The notes under the pieces are model-generated. The model saw only the letters and a list, made by a program, of their open reading frames with translations, searched no databases and was not told the DNA's origin. Below, one piece after another: positions 23,539-33,742 of a DNA stretch of 64,000 nt; position 1 is the first letter of the stretch; every line of letters begins with the position of its first letter. The position numbers were made by a program, and so were the translations under genes. Source of the DNA: Saccharothrix carnea (GTDB lineage: Bacteria; Actinomycetota; Actinomycetes; Mycobacteriales; Pseudonocardiaceae); assembly GCF_003014735.1 (NCBI RefSeq), contig NZ_PYAX01000001.1:744001-808000 (forward strand), in the 5' to 3' direction.

Positions 23539-24687
23539 ATGAGCGACAGCGAAGTCCACGGCACGGTGGGCGACGGTTTCGAGGCGGTGCGGGAGGAGTT
23601 CGCCCGCGCGGTCGACCCGGGGTCCGGTGCGCAGTTGGCGGTCTACGCGCACGGACGTCGAGTGGTCGACCTGTGGTCCGGTGACCCGGTCACCGGCGAC
23701 ACGCTGACCGGCGTCTACTCCGCGACCAAGGGCGCCGCGACGGTGACGGTGGCGGTGCTGGTGCAGGACGGCGCGCTGGAGCTGGACCGGCCCGTGGCGC
23801 ACCACTGGCCGGAGTTCGCCGCCGCGGGCAAGGATCGGATCACCCTGCGGGACGTGCTCACCCACCGCTCCGGCGTGATCGGCGTGGACGGCGGCCTCAC
23901 CGCCGACGAGCTCGCGGACGACGAGGTGATCGCACGGCGGCTGGCGCGGCAGCGGCCGTACTGGCGGCCGGGCTCGGCCTACGGCTACGGCGGGTTCGTG
24001 ACGTTCGCGATCGTCGGCGAGGTCGTCCGCCGGGCCACGGGCCGGTCGCTGCGGGAGCACTTCGAGGAGCGGGTGCGGGCGCCCCACGGATTGGACCTCC
24101 ACCTCGGGCTGCCGGAGGCGCTGGAGGACCGGTACCGGGAGGTGCTCCCCGGGGTGGCGAGCCCGGAGGAGCTCGCCTCGTTCTGGGCGGACGTCCCGGG
24201 ACCGCACAGCCTCACCGGCATCGGCTACGCCCTGAACTCCACCCCGCCGCTGGACCAGGTGGCCTTCCTCAACACCCGGCGGGTGCGCGCGCTCGGCCAG
24301 GCCTCCGGCGGCGGCGTCGGCAACGCCCGCGGGCTGGCCGGGTTGTACGCGGCGGCGGTGTTCGGGCTGGACGGCCGCGACCCGCTGCTCGACCCCGACA
24401 CCGTGGGCGAGTTCGCCATGCTCCACTCCACCGGTCGCGACCTCGTCACCGGCGAGGCCGGCCAGTACTCCCTGGGGTTCCAGGCCAAGGGCGCCCGCTA
24501 CCCGTTCCTGAGCGCGAACGCGTTCGGCCACAACGGATCGGCGGGCGCGGAATCGTTCGCCGACCCCCTCCTCGGCGTCGCGTTCGGCTACACCCGCCGC
24601 CGCTTCGCCTTCGACTGGTCCTACCCCGAGCACGACCGGCTGGCCGCCGCCGTCACCTCCGCCGCGCGCGAAACGTCAGCGCAGTGA
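23539..24687 (+). CDS. Beta-lactamase-fold serine hydrolase (EstB-like)
   Basis: The 382-residue cytosolic protein is a class C beta-lactamase-fold esterase. Ser and Lys of SATK lie near residue 60. The Tyr of the PGSAYGYGGFVTFAIVGEVV segment (near 150) stands in for the YxN motif, and FGHNGSAGAESF near 330 is the HxG-type third motif. There is no signal peptide, which fits EstB-type esterases rather than penicillin-binding proteins. It stops at 24687, followed by a carboxymuconolactone decarboxylase-like gene whose possible early GTG overlaps it, so the two are probably one transcript. Confidence 0.9.
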   Translation: MSDSEVHGTVGDGFEAVREEFARAVDPGSGAQLAVYAHGRRVVDLWSGDPVTGDTLTGVYSATKGAATVTVAVLVQDGALELDRPVAHHWPEFAAAGKDRITLRDVLTHRSGVIGVDGGLTADELADDEVIARRLARQRPYWRPGSAYGYGGFVTFAIVGEVVRRATGRSLREHFEERVRAPHGLDLHLGLPEALEDRYREVLPGVASPEELASFWADVPGPHSLTGIGYALNSTPPLDQVAFLNTRRVRALGQASGGGVGNARGLAGLYAAAVFGLDGRDPLLDPDTVGEFAMLHSTGRDLVTGEAGQYSLGFQAKGARYPFLSANAFGHNGSAGAESFADPLLGVAFGYTRRRFAFDWSYPEHDRLAAAVTSAARETSAQ

Positions 24688-24731
24688 CCACCACAACGAC
24701 CACCACCGAACCCCGAAAGGACTCCCCCGAG

Positions 24732-25226
24732 ATGACCTCCGCCCAGGACACCCTCCAGTCGCGTCTGCCCAACCCCGCCGTGCTGGTCCCCGAGCTGCCG
24801 CAGATCGCCGGAGCGCTGTTCCAGGCGGTCGGCAACGGCTCCATCCCGCAGACCACCGTCAGCCTGGTGCAGCTGCGCGCCGGCCAGATCGTCGGCAACA
24901 CCTACCTGACCACCCTGCACACCGGGAACCTGCGCAAGGCGGCCGAGACGGAGGACCGCATCACCGCCGTCGCGTCCTGGCGCGACGCACCCCACTTCAC
25001 CCCCGCCGAACGGGCCGCGCTGGCGCTCGTCGATGCCGTCCTCACCCCCAACCCGCACGGCGAGCGCGTCTCCGACGAGCTGTACGCCGAGGCGTCCACC
25101 CACTACGACGACAAGGCGCTCGCCACGCTCACCATGGCGATCGGCCAGGTCTGCCTGTTCATCCCCGTCGCCCTCATCGGCAAGCCGCTCCCCGGTGTCA
25201 CGCCCGCGGAGCAGTGGCGCGGTTGA
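24732..25226 (+). CDS. Carboxymuconolactone decarboxylase/AhpD-like protein lacking the Cys pair
   Basis: The 164-residue protein matches the CMD/AhpD fold: VSLVQLRAGQIVGNTYLTTLH at the usual active-site helix, then the conserved ETEDRI and APHFTPAERAALALVDAV. Redox-active AhpD members have Cys-x-x-Cys before His in that helix; here the positions read Asn and Leu (GNTYLTTLH), so peroxidase or disulfide chemistry is unlikely. ATG 24732 follows GAAAGG; an earlier GTG 24684 would overlap the preceding hydrolase and add a Thr-rich tail. Function beyond the fold is unknown. Confidence 0.87.
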   Translation: MTSAQDTLQSRLPNPAVLVPELPQIAGALFQAVGNGSIPQTTVSLVQLRAGQIVGNTYLTTLHTGNLRKAAETEDRITAVASWRDAPHFTPAERAALALVDAVLTPNPHGERVSDELYAEASTHYDDKALATLTMAIGQVCLFIPVALIGKPLPGVTPAEQWRG

Positions 25227-25300
25227 GGCGACGAGCGGTGAGGGCGCCGGGCGCTCCCCGGCGCCCTCACCGGATCAGCGCCTCGACGGCGCCCGCCGGG

Positions 25301-26410
25301 TCAGCAGAACACCTCCATCAGCATCTCCTGGCGGCCCGCGAGGTCACCGGGGTCGGGCGCCGAGGTCACCGAGGCCGTCATGCGGGTCTTCGTGTCCGCG
25401 GTGCTGACCATCAGGCTGGCGTAACCGGGGATGCCGCCGCTGTGGCCCCAGACCGTGACACCGCACGGCAAGCCCGTGGCCTGGATGCCCAGGCCGTAGT
25501 CCTCGGTGGCCGGCGAGGCCGACAACAGCTCCGCCTGCTGCGCCGGGCGGAGCAGGCGACCGTCCAGCAACGCGTCCGCGAACCGGTTCAGGTCCGCCGT
25601 CGTGGAGATCATCTCGCCCGCCGCGTACGCGGCCGAAGGGTTGAACTCGGTGATGTCGACGACCTGCCCGCCCGCGCGGATGTACCCGTGCGCGTGCGGA
25701 CCGGGGACGTCGGTGCGGGTGCCCGGCACGGACGTCGACCGCAGGCCGAGCGGGCGCAGGACGCGCTGCTCCACCGCCACGCCGTACGGCCGGCCGGTGA
25801 CCTTCTCGATCAGCATCCCGGCCACGACGTAGTTCGTGTTCGAGTACGACCAGCCCGTACCGGGCTGGAAGTCGAGCGGTCGGGCCGTGGACAGGGCCAC
25901 CAGCTCGGCGGGCGCCCACGTCTTGTATCGGATGCCGACCACGCCCTCAGGGTCGAGCGGTAACGCGGACGTGTAGTTGTAGAGCCCGCTGGTGTGCTGC
26001 AACAGGTGCCGCACGGTGATCCGGTCGCCATCGGGCAGCAGGCCGGGCAGGTACCGCCGCACCGGCGCGTCCAGCTCGACCTTCCCCTCCCCGACCAGCT
26101 GGAGCACGACGGTCGAGACGAACGTCTTCGTGATGCTGCCGATCCGGAACCGGCCATCGGTCGGCACCGGGCGCGGCGAGCCGACCCGCGCCGTGCCGCT
26201 GCGTGCGGTGAACTCGTGCCGCCCGTCCACGACGCGGACCTGGACGCCCTGCGCCCCCGTGCGCGTCAGGTCGTCCAGTGCCCGCTGCAGGACCTGCCGG
26301 TCGATGCGGCCGGCCTGCCCGACCGAAGGCTCGGCCACCGCCGTCCCGCCGATGCCCACGACCGCCAACCCTGCGGCGGCGACCAAGGCGATTCCCCTCT
26401 TGCCCGTCAA
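25301..26410 (-). CDS. Secreted serine hydrolase (D,D-carboxypeptidase/beta-lactamase family)
   Basis: About 369 residues. TTG 26410 follows a strong GGGAGGA at six bases and opens a signal peptide (TGKRGIALVAAAGLAVVGIG, cleavage near GTAVA). The mature part has SITK (Ser and Lys), the YSNTN motif (YxN, near 190) and GHSGGIPG (HxG). This is the R61-like D-alanyl-D-alanine carboxypeptidase/esterase group, acting outside the membrane. It is divergent from the chitinase gene, with a 265-bp control region holding a 14-bp palindrome and DasR-like boxes. The C-terminus has a lone Cys. Confidence 0.9.
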   Translation of the reverse strand: MTGKRGIALVAAAGLAVVGIGGTAVAEPSVGQAGRIDRQVLQRALDDLTRTGAQGVQVRVVDGRHEFTARSGTARVGSPRPVPTDGRFRIGSITKTFVSTVVLQLVGEGKVELDAPVRRYLPGLLPDGDRITVRHLLQHTSGLYNYTSALPLDPEGVVGIRYKTWAPAELVALSTARPLDFQPGTGWSYSNTNYVVAGMLIEKVTGRPYGVAVEQRVLRPLGLRSTSVPGTRTDVPGPHAHGYIRAGGQVVDITEFNPSAAYAAGEMISTTADLNRFADALLDGRLLRPAQQAELLSASPATEDYGLGIQATGLPCGVTVWGHSGGIPGYASLMVSTADTKTRMTASVTSAPDPGDLAGRQEMLMEVFC

Positions 26411-26530
26411 CGCGGTCCTCCCTCTGTCCCCGTCGAGACCCCCTCGACGGGTCCGAGTCTGGCCCTCCGGCGAGGTTCGCACGTCGGACCCTGGTCTGGG
26501 AGGGAGTCAGACTTTAGGCTCGTCAACCCT

Positions 26531-26576
26531 TAGTGGTCCACGCTCTCCGGAACCGGTTCCGAAGGGTTCTCCACTA
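26531..26576. promoter_or_regulatory. Nested palindrome in the hydrolase/chitinase control region
   Basis: CGGAACCGGTTCCG (26548-26561) is a perfect 14-bp palindrome of LacI type. It sits almost centrally between TAGTGG (26531) and CCACTA (26571), which form outer arms. It lies 115 bp before the chitinase ATG and 138 bp from the opposite start. Confidence 0.55.
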
Positions 26577-26596
26577 GTCCGTTCGAGTGACGACAA

Positions 26597-26631
26597 TGGT
26601 CTAGACCTTGACCGTGAAGTGGTCTGAACCA
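26597..26631. promoter_or_regulatory. Pair of DasR-like sites in the chitinase promoter
   Basis: TGGTCTAGACCT (26597-26608) and TGGTCTGAACCA (26620-26631) match the DasR/chitinase-box dodecamer at 11 and 10 of 12 positions, and are 23 bp apart. Streptomycete chitinase promoters carry the same paired 12-bp repeats. Confidence 0.78.
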
Positions 26632-26675
26632 CATGGTGGCGTCAACCCTGCACTCCTTTCCTGACAAGGAGCACG

Positions 26676-28298
<1,623 letters not shown>

Positions 28299-28312
28299 CA
28301 CCCGCACCACCG

Positions 28313-28351
28313 CGAAGGGCCCTGCGGGCGTCTCCCCCGCAGGGCCCTTCG
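28313..28351. terminator. Hairpin terminator after the chitinase
   Basis: A perfect 16-bp stem (28313-28328 with 28336-28351) closes a 7-base loop, 14 bp after the chitinase stop. Confidence 0.9.
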
Positions 28352-28369
28352 GCCGTCTTGGGCGTGACG

Positions 28370-28399
28370 AGGGCCCGCGTGCCGCGGCACGCGGGCCCT
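28370..28399. terminator. Second hairpin, facing the carboxypeptidase gene
   Basis: A perfect 14-bp stem (28370-28383 with 28386-28399) sits just before the stop of the convergent M14 gene and probably serves the opposite transcript. Confidence 0.85.
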
Positions 28400-28411
28400 T
28401 GTCGTGAGTGG

Positions 28412-30181
28412 CTAGACCGTCAGGCTCCACGAGTTCAGGTAGCCCGTGTCGGCCGAGTACACGTCCTGCACGCGGAGCTGCCACGCGCCGTTGCGCGCCT
28501 CCGACGACACGTTCGCCGTGTACGTGGTGTCGATGTTGTCGCCCGAGTCGTTGTTCGACGCCTTCAGGCGGTACGCCGTGCCGTCCGGCGCGACCAGGTC
28601 GAGCACCAGGTCACCCCGGTAGGTGTGCACGATGTGCACCTCCACCTGCGAAGACGCCGAAGCGGTCCCCTCGCAGTTGGCGATCGTGATGGTGCTGGTG
28701 ACCGCGGCACCGTTGTCCGGGATGGCGACGTCGGCGTCGTTGGTGGCCTTGGCGCACCCGACCGGCGGGTTGCCACCGCCGCCGTACGGGTTGGCCGCCT
28801 TCTTCGCCGCGTACATCAGCATCGGCTTCGTCTTCGGCCAGAACGTCGACGCCTGGCACGAGTACGCCGGGAAGAACCCGGAGCACGTACCGGACGACGG
28901 CCCGATCTCCCACACGAACGACGCCACGCCCAGGTCGTCGTACACCCAGTCGTCCGTCGCGCCGGCCGCGTTGTAGAGCACCTCGCCCGGCTGCCCGTAC
29001 TGCCAACCGCCGGCCAGCGACGCCATGTCCCGCGCCATCCCGCGCAGCGCCGCGTCGTTGCCCGTCTTGTACGACGTCGTCCAGCCCCACGGGAACAGCA
29101 CCAGGTTCGAGTAGCTGTGCATGGAGATCACGACACCGGTCGTGTCGGCGGGCGCGGCGTCGGTGTTGCCGGTGCCGCGGCGGTCGCGGTAGAGGTTGCG
29201 CCACAGCGCCTGCAGCGCCTTCGTCTCCACCTCGGAGTTCGCCGAGGGCCCCTTGTACGTCTGGTCGCACGGGTTGGACGACGTGCCCGCGCCACCCCAG
29301 TGGGAGTCGGTGTTGCGGTTGAGGTCGACGCCGATCTGCGACGACGACGTGCCGGAGCAGTTCGACCCGTTCGTGGTGTTGGCGTTCTTGCGCTGGTAGC
29401 GCGGCGAGTTGCCGCCCTGCTGCACGATGTTCACGCCGTCCGGGTTGGCGATCGGCACGACCCACACCTCGGTCGTGTCGAGCAGCGCGGTGACCTCGGC
29501 GTCGACCCCGTAACCGGTGGTCAGGTGGTCGATCCACTTCCACGCCGTGTCACCGGTGGTGAGCTCGCGGGCGTGCAGCTGGCCCATCACGAAGAACCGG
29601 GGCTTCGGCGCGGACGTGTTCAGCGCGCAGTCGCCCGCGTTCTTCTTGGTGATGCAGATGGCGCGCAGGTCGTACCCGCCCGCGCCCTGGGTCTTGCGCC
29701 ACGAGTCGCCGTAGTCGACCAGGGTCGTCAGGTTCGGGTACTGCTGCCCGACCTGGTCGAGGTGCGACCAGTGGGCGTTGATGGTGCGGTAGCCGCCGTA
29801 GTAGGTCTCGTTGATGTCCGCCGCGTCGAACGTCGGCGACTGGGACTTCTTGGCTGGCGGCTGCCACTCGGGCGCGGGCAGCACCTCGTCGATGACGGCG
29901 TCGAAACCGGCCTTCTTCAGACTGGCACCGGTGCTCGCGTCGCCGAGCACGAACAGGTAGTCGCCGTCCCGGTCCTCCAGCACGTCGAAGCCGCGCCCGA
30001 GCAGGTTTTGGGCGGCGGCGCCGAGCGGCGCGTGGACCTTGTAGACGTAGGTGGGTCCGGCTTGGACGGCGGCGACCTCGGGTGCGGGACCGGCGGTGCC
30101 GGGCGTGCCCCCGGTGACCACCGCGGCCGCCGCGACACCGGCTATGGCCAGTGTCAGCAGTGAACGTCTGGTCGACTTCAC
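28412..30181 (-). CDS. Secreted M14 zinc carboxypeptidase with P-domain
   Basis: The 589-residue protein has a signal peptide with Arg-rich start (MKSTRRSLLTLAIAG), a propeptide up to about 120, and an M14 domain. The zinc ligands are seen in GQLHARELTTG (His and Glu), with a later His in ISMHSYSNLVLFPWG and substrate residues in GVDLNRN. A C-terminal beta-sandwich (about 475-589; VEVHIVHTYRGDLVLDLVAP, AWQLRVQDVYSADTGYLNSW) is a proprotein-convertase P domain. It should cleave C-terminal residues from extracellular peptides. A GGAGGAA sequence precedes ATG 30181. Confidence 0.95.
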   Translation of the reverse strand: MKSTRRSLLTLAIAGVAAAAVVTGGTPGTAGPAPEVAAVQAGPTYVYKVHAPLGAAAQNLLGRGFDVLEDRDGDYLFVLGDASTGASLKKAGFDAVIDEVLPAPEWQPPAKKSQSPTFDAADINETYYGGYRTINAHWSHLDQVGQQYPNLTTLVDYGDSWRKTQGAGGYDLRAICITKKNAGDCALNTSAPKPRFFVMGQLHARELTTGDTAWKWIDHLTTGYGVDAEVTALLDTTEVWVVPIANPDGVNIVQQGGNSPRYQRKNANTTNGSNCSGTSSSQIGVDLNRNTDSHWGGAGTSSNPCDQTYKGPSANSEVETKALQALWRNLYRDRRGTGNTDAAPADTTGVVISMHSYSNLVLFPWGWTTSYKTGNDAALRGMARDMASLAGGWQYGQPGEVLYNAAGATDDWVYDDLGVASFVWEIGPSSGTCSGFFPAYSCQASTFWPKTKPMLMYAAKKAANPYGGGGNPPVGCAKATNDADVAIPDNGAAVTSTITIANCEGTASASSQVEVHIVHTYRGDLVLDLVAPDGTAYRLKASNNDSGDNIDTTYTANVSSEARNGAWQLRVQDVYSADTGYLNSWSLTV

Positions 30182-30335
30182 GGTTGTTCCTCCTAGGCAG
30201 GGTCGAGTCGGAGGATGAGGGACGAACCGCCTCCTTGCACACCCGCCAACCGGCCATTACTCACCGTCGTGGCAGCGGTGTTTTGACAGATGCCGGTGAG
30301 GTACCCCGGCTCTTGGTCCGGATGGAGGAGGCGTC

Positions 30336-30575
30336 GTGACGGACGAAGAACTAGTCGAACGAATCACTCGGCTGGTGGACGAGGAGCACCGGTTGGAGGG
30401 GTCGCGCATCGGCGAGGGCCTGAGCGAGAGCGACACCCGGCGGCTGCGCGACCTGGAAGTCGCCCTGGACCAGACCTGGGACCTGCTGCGCCAGCGCCGG
30501 GCGCGCCGGGCGGCGGGCCTGGACCCGGACGCCGCCGAGCCGCGCGACCCCGGCACGGTCGAGAACTACCGGTAG
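30336..30575 (+). CDS. DUF2630 family small protein
   Basis: The 79-residue charged, helical protein (EELVERITRLVDEEHRLEGS, LSESDTRRLRDLEVALDQTW, LLRQRRARRAAGLDP) matches the DUF2630 family in length and in the conserved Trp-containing helix. Its function is unknown. It starts at GTG 30336 after GGAGG (30325) and lies 68 bp ahead of the MerR gene. Confidence 0.88.
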   Translation: MTDEELVERITRLVDEEHRLEGSRIGEGLSESDTRRLRDLEVALDQTWDLLRQRRARRAAGLDPDAAEPRDPGTVENYR

Positions 30576-30590
30576 TAGTCACGCCCGCGG

Positions 30591-30621
30591 TTGACTCGTC
30601 CCTTGGGGCAGCCCGCAAGGT
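30591..30621 (+). promoter_or_regulatory. MerR-type promoter candidate
   Basis: TTGACT (30591-30596) is followed 19 bp later by CAAGGT (30616-30621). Between them CCTTG (30601-30605) and CAAGG (30616-30620) form an inverted repeat. The 19-bp spacer is the MerR-family hallmark, consistent with autoregulation. Confidence 0.4.
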
Positions 30622-30643
30622 CGTCGCCATGGAGGATGTGGCG

Positions 30644-31456
30644 GTGACACGGCTACTGGGGATCGGCGAGTTCGCCCGCCGCTCACGGCTGTCGGTGAAG
30701 GCGCTTCGGCTGTACGAACGGCAAGGCCTGCTGCGGCCGGCCGTGGTCGACACGGGCAACGGCTACCGGCGCTACCGCGAGGACCAGCTGGGCCCGGCAC
30801 GCCTGGTCGCGCTGCTGCGCAGGCTGGACATGCCGCTCGCGGTGGTGGCGAGGATCGTCGCCGCGCCCGAGGACGACCGGGCCGGGCTGGTGGCCGAGTA
30901 CTGGGCCGAGGTCGAGCACCGGATGGCCGTGCAGCGCGGCCTGGCCGCCCACCTCCGCGTCGTGTTGTCCGGAGGGAAGGGGTTGCTGGAGATGTACGAG
31001 GTCAAGCAGCGCGAAGTACCCGAACAGGTGGTCTTGACGGAACAACGTCACCTGAAGCAGCCGGCGCTGTCGGCGTGGATCGAAGACTCGACGGACCGAC
31101 TGCTCAAGATCGCGGAGGACTACGGGGGCATCTCCGGAGCGCCGTTCGTCATCTTCCACGGCGAGTTGAACGAGGACAGCGACGGACCGGTCGAGTCGTG
31201 CGTGCCGATCGGAGTGGCGGAGCCGCCGAGCGGGGTCGCGGCCCGGGTCGAACCGGCGCACCGGGAGGCGTACGTGCGGCTGGCCAAGGCGCAGGTGGTG
31301 TTCCCGCAGATCCTGTCGGCCTACGACGCGGTCGCCGAGTGGATCAAGGAGAACGGGTCCACCATCGCCGATTCACCGCGCGAGGTCTACTTCGCGGATT
31401 GGGACGGCGCGGGCCCCGAGGACGAGGTCTGCGACATCGCGTTCCCCATGCGCTGA
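30644..31456 (+). CDS. MerR family regulator with GyrI-like effector domain
   Basis: About 270 residues. The N-terminal MerR helix-turn-helix (LLGIGEFARRSRLSVKALRL, NGYRRYREDQLGPARLVALL) and a dimerisation coiled coil (about 75-115) precede a C-terminal GyrI/BmrR-like effector-binding domain (about 125-270; FVIFHGELNEDSDGPVESCVP, REVYFADWDGAGPEDEVCDIAFP). Such proteins activate multidrug exporters on binding cationic compounds. GTG 30644 has GGAGG eight bases upstream; ATG 30629, a possible leaderless start from the promoter above, adds five residues. A strong terminator follows. Confidence 0.9.
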   Translation: MTRLLGIGEFARRSRLSVKALRLYERQGLLRPAVVDTGNGYRRYREDQLGPARLVALLRRLDMPLAVVARIVAAPEDDRAGLVAEYWAEVEHRMAVQRGLAAHLRVVLSGGKGLLEMYEVKQREVPEQVVLTEQRHLKQPALSAWIEDSTDRLLKIAEDYGGISGAPFVIFHGELNEDSDGPVESCVPIGVAEPPSGVAARVEPAHREAYVRLAKAQVVFPQILSAYDAVAEWIKENGSTIADSPREVYFADWDGAGPEDEVCDIAFPMR

Positions 31457-31472
31457 CGCACCGGACGTGAGA

Positions 31473-31511
31473 GCACCGCGCGGGACCTTCCCATGAACAC
31501 CCGCGCGGTGC
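31473..31511. terminator. Hairpin terminator between MerR and RecD2 genes
   Basis: A perfect 12-bp stem (31473-31484 with 31500-31511) has a 15-base loop and is followed by TTTCCCTT. It separates two convergent genes. Confidence 0.85.
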
Positions 31512-31572
31512 TTTCCCTTCCGCAACCCTGCAATTCCCACCGCACATGGCGTCGGACAGTGTGCGCGGCGGG

Positions 31573-33738
31573 TCAGACCAGCTGGGCGAGCCGGTGGGCC
31601 AGCGCCGTGTGACGACGTCCGGCGCCCACGGTGCGGACCGCCTGCCCGATCGCCTTGCGCGAACCGACCAGCACGACCAGCTTCTTGGCCCGCGTCACGG
31701 CCGTGTAGAGCAGGTTGCGCTGGAGCATCATCCACGCGCTGGTCGTGATGGGGATGACCACGCACGGGTACTCGCTGCCCTGCGAGCGGTGGATCGTCAT
31801 GGCGTAGGCGTGGGTCAGCTCGTCCAGCTCGGCGAACTCGTAGTCGACGTCCTCGTCCTCGTCGGTCCGGACGGTCAGCTTCTGCTCCACGGGGTCGATC
31901 GCGGTGACGATGCCGAGCGTGCCGTTGAAGACGTTCTTGTCGTAGTTGTTGCGCATCTGGGTGACCTTGTCGCCGACGCGGAACACCCGGCCGCCGAACC
32001 GGCGTTCCGGCAGGTCCGGTTTGGACGGTGTCAAAGCCTCCTGCAACAACGTGTTCAGCCCGCCCGCGCCCGCCGGGCCCCGGTGCATCGGCGCGAGCAC
32101 CTGCACGTCCGTGCGCGGTTTCAGGCCGAACTTGCGCGGGATGCGGTTGGCCACGACGTCCACCACCAGCGCCGCCGCGTCCTCGGCCTCCTCCGCCGGG
32201 AACAGGAAGAAGTCCTGCAACCCCTGCACGAGCGGGTAGTCGCCGCTGTTGATCCGGTGCGCGTTGGTCACCACGCCGGACTGCTGCGCCTGCCGGAAGA
32301 TGTGCGTGAGGCGGACGTTCGGGATGGGGCTCTCGGCGGACAGCACATCGCGCAGCACCTCGCCCGCGCCGACGGACGGCAACTGGTCGACGTCACCGAC
32401 CAGCAGCAGGTGCGCACCGGGCGCGATGGCCTTGACCAGCTTGTTCGCCAGCAGCAGGTCGAGCATCGACGCCTCGTCCACGACCACGAGGTCGGCGTCG
32501 AGCGGCCGGTCGCGGTCGTAGGCGGCGTCACCGCCGGGCTTGAGCTCCAGCAGCCGGTGCACGGTGCGCGCATCGTGACCGGTCAGCTCGGTCAGCCGCT
32601 TGGCGGCCCGGCCGGTCGGCGCGGCCAGCACGACCTTCGCGCCCTTGGCCACGGCCAGCTTCACGATCGACCGCACGGTGAAGCTCTTGCCGCACCCCGG
32701 CCCGCCCGTCAGCACGGCGACCTTGCGGGTCAGCGCGAGCCGCACGGCGTCGCGCTGCTTGTCTTCCAGCGACGCCCCGAGCCACGCGAACGCGCGCTCC
32801 CAGTCGACCCGCTGGAACGCCGGCATCCGCTCGTCCTCGGTCCTGAGCAGCCGCAACAGCTGGTTGGCCAGGGAGATCTCGGCCCGGTGGAACGCAACCA
32901 GGTAGATGCCCGGCTCGCCGTCCGGCATGATCTCGCGGACCACGCCCTCCTCCGCCACCAGCTCGGCCAGGCACTCGATCACCAGGCCCGCGTCCACCTG
33001 GAGGATCTTGATCGCGTCACCGATCAGCTCGTTCTCGGGCAGGTAGCAGTTGCCGTCGTTCGTCGCCTCGGACAGCGTGAACTGCAGCCCGGCCTTCACC
33101 CGCTGCGGGCTGTCGTGCGGGATGCCGACCGCCTTCGCGATCAGGTCGGCGGTGCGGAACCCGATGCCCCACACGTCGTTCGCCAGCCGGTAGGGCTCCT
33201 CGCGCACGACGTCGATCGACTTGTCGTTGTACTGCTTGTAGATGCGCACGGCCAACGACGTGGACACGCCGACGCCTTGGAGGAAGACCATGACCTCCTT
33301 GATCGCCTTCTGCTCCTCCCACGCGGCGGCGATCATCTTGGTGCGCTTCGGGCCGAGCTTGGGCACCTCGACCAGGCGCTGCGGCTCGTGCTCGATGACG
33401 TCCAGCGCGGCCACGCCGAAGTGGGTGACGATCCGGTCGGCCAGCACCGGCCCGATGCCCTTGATCAGGCCGGAGCCCAGGTAGCGGCGGATGCCCTGGA
33501 TCGTGGCGGGCAGCACGGTCGTGTAGTCGTCGACGTGGAACTGCTTGCCGTACTGGGGGTGCGAGCCCCAGCGGCCGCGCATCCGGATCGACTCGCCCGG
33601 CTGCGCGCCGAGCAGCGAACCGACCACCGTGACCAGGTCGCCGCCGCGGCCCGGGTCGACGCGCGCGACCGTGTACCCGGTCTCCTCGTTGGCGAACGTG
33701 ATCCGCTCCAGCACCGCTTCCAGGACCGCGTCAGCCAC
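31573..33738 (-). CDS. recD2: RecD2-like ATP-dependent DNA helicase
   Basis: The 721-residue protein has the RecD2 build: an N-terminal OB-like domain (about 1-90) and helix-hairpin-helix repeats (about 95-210; IKGIGPVLADRIVTHFG, GIGFRTADLIAKAVGI). The SF1B helicase core follows, with Walker A GGPGCGKSFT (near 345), Walker B VVVDEASMLD, GDVDQLPSVGAGEVL and the C-terminal MTIHRSQGSEYPCVVIP and AVTRAK motifs. It unwinds DNA 5' to 3' and acts in replication and repair without RecBC. It starts at GTG 33738 and is an ordinary chromosomal gene, not evidently part of a local operon. Confidence 0.96.
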   Translation of the reverse strand: MADAVLEAVLERITFANEETGYTVARVDPGRGGDLVTVVGSLLGAQPGESIRMRGRWGSHPQYGKQFHVDDYTTVLPATIQGIRRYLGSGLIKGIGPVLADRIVTHFGVAALDVIEHEPQRLVEVPKLGPKRTKMIAAAWEEQKAIKEVMVFLQGVGVSTSLAVRIYKQYNDKSIDVVREEPYRLANDVWGIGFRTADLIAKAVGIPHDSPQRVKAGLQFTLSEATNDGNCYLPENELIGDAIKILQVDAGLVIECLAELVAEEGVVREIMPDGEPGIYLVAFHRAEISLANQLLRLLRTEDERMPAFQRVDWERAFAWLGASLEDKQRDAVRLALTRKVAVLTGGPGCGKSFTVRSIVKLAVAKGAKVVLAAPTGRAAKRLTELTGHDARTVHRLLELKPGGDAAYDRDRPLDADLVVVDEASMLDLLLANKLVKAIAPGAHLLLVGDVDQLPSVGAGEVLRDVLSAESPIPNVRLTHIFRQAQQSGVVTNAHRINSGDYPLVQGLQDFFLFPAEEAEDAAALVVDVVANRIPRKFGLKPRTDVQVLAPMHRGPAGAGGLNTLLQEALTPSKPDLPERRFGGRVFRVGDKVTQMRNNYDKNVFNGTLGIVTAIDPVEQKLTVRTDEDEDVDYEFAELDELTHAYAMTIHRSQGSEYPCVVIPITTSAWMMLQRNLLYTAVTRAKKLVVLVGSRKAIGQAVRTVGAGRRHTALAHRLAQLV

Positions 33739-33742
33739 CCGG

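Noticed and set aside
22780..24633. Long minus-strand frame opposite the UPF0303 and EstB-like genes
   Set aside because: Composition-driven shadow; the plus strand has motif-bearing genes with starts and Shine-Dalgarno sequences.
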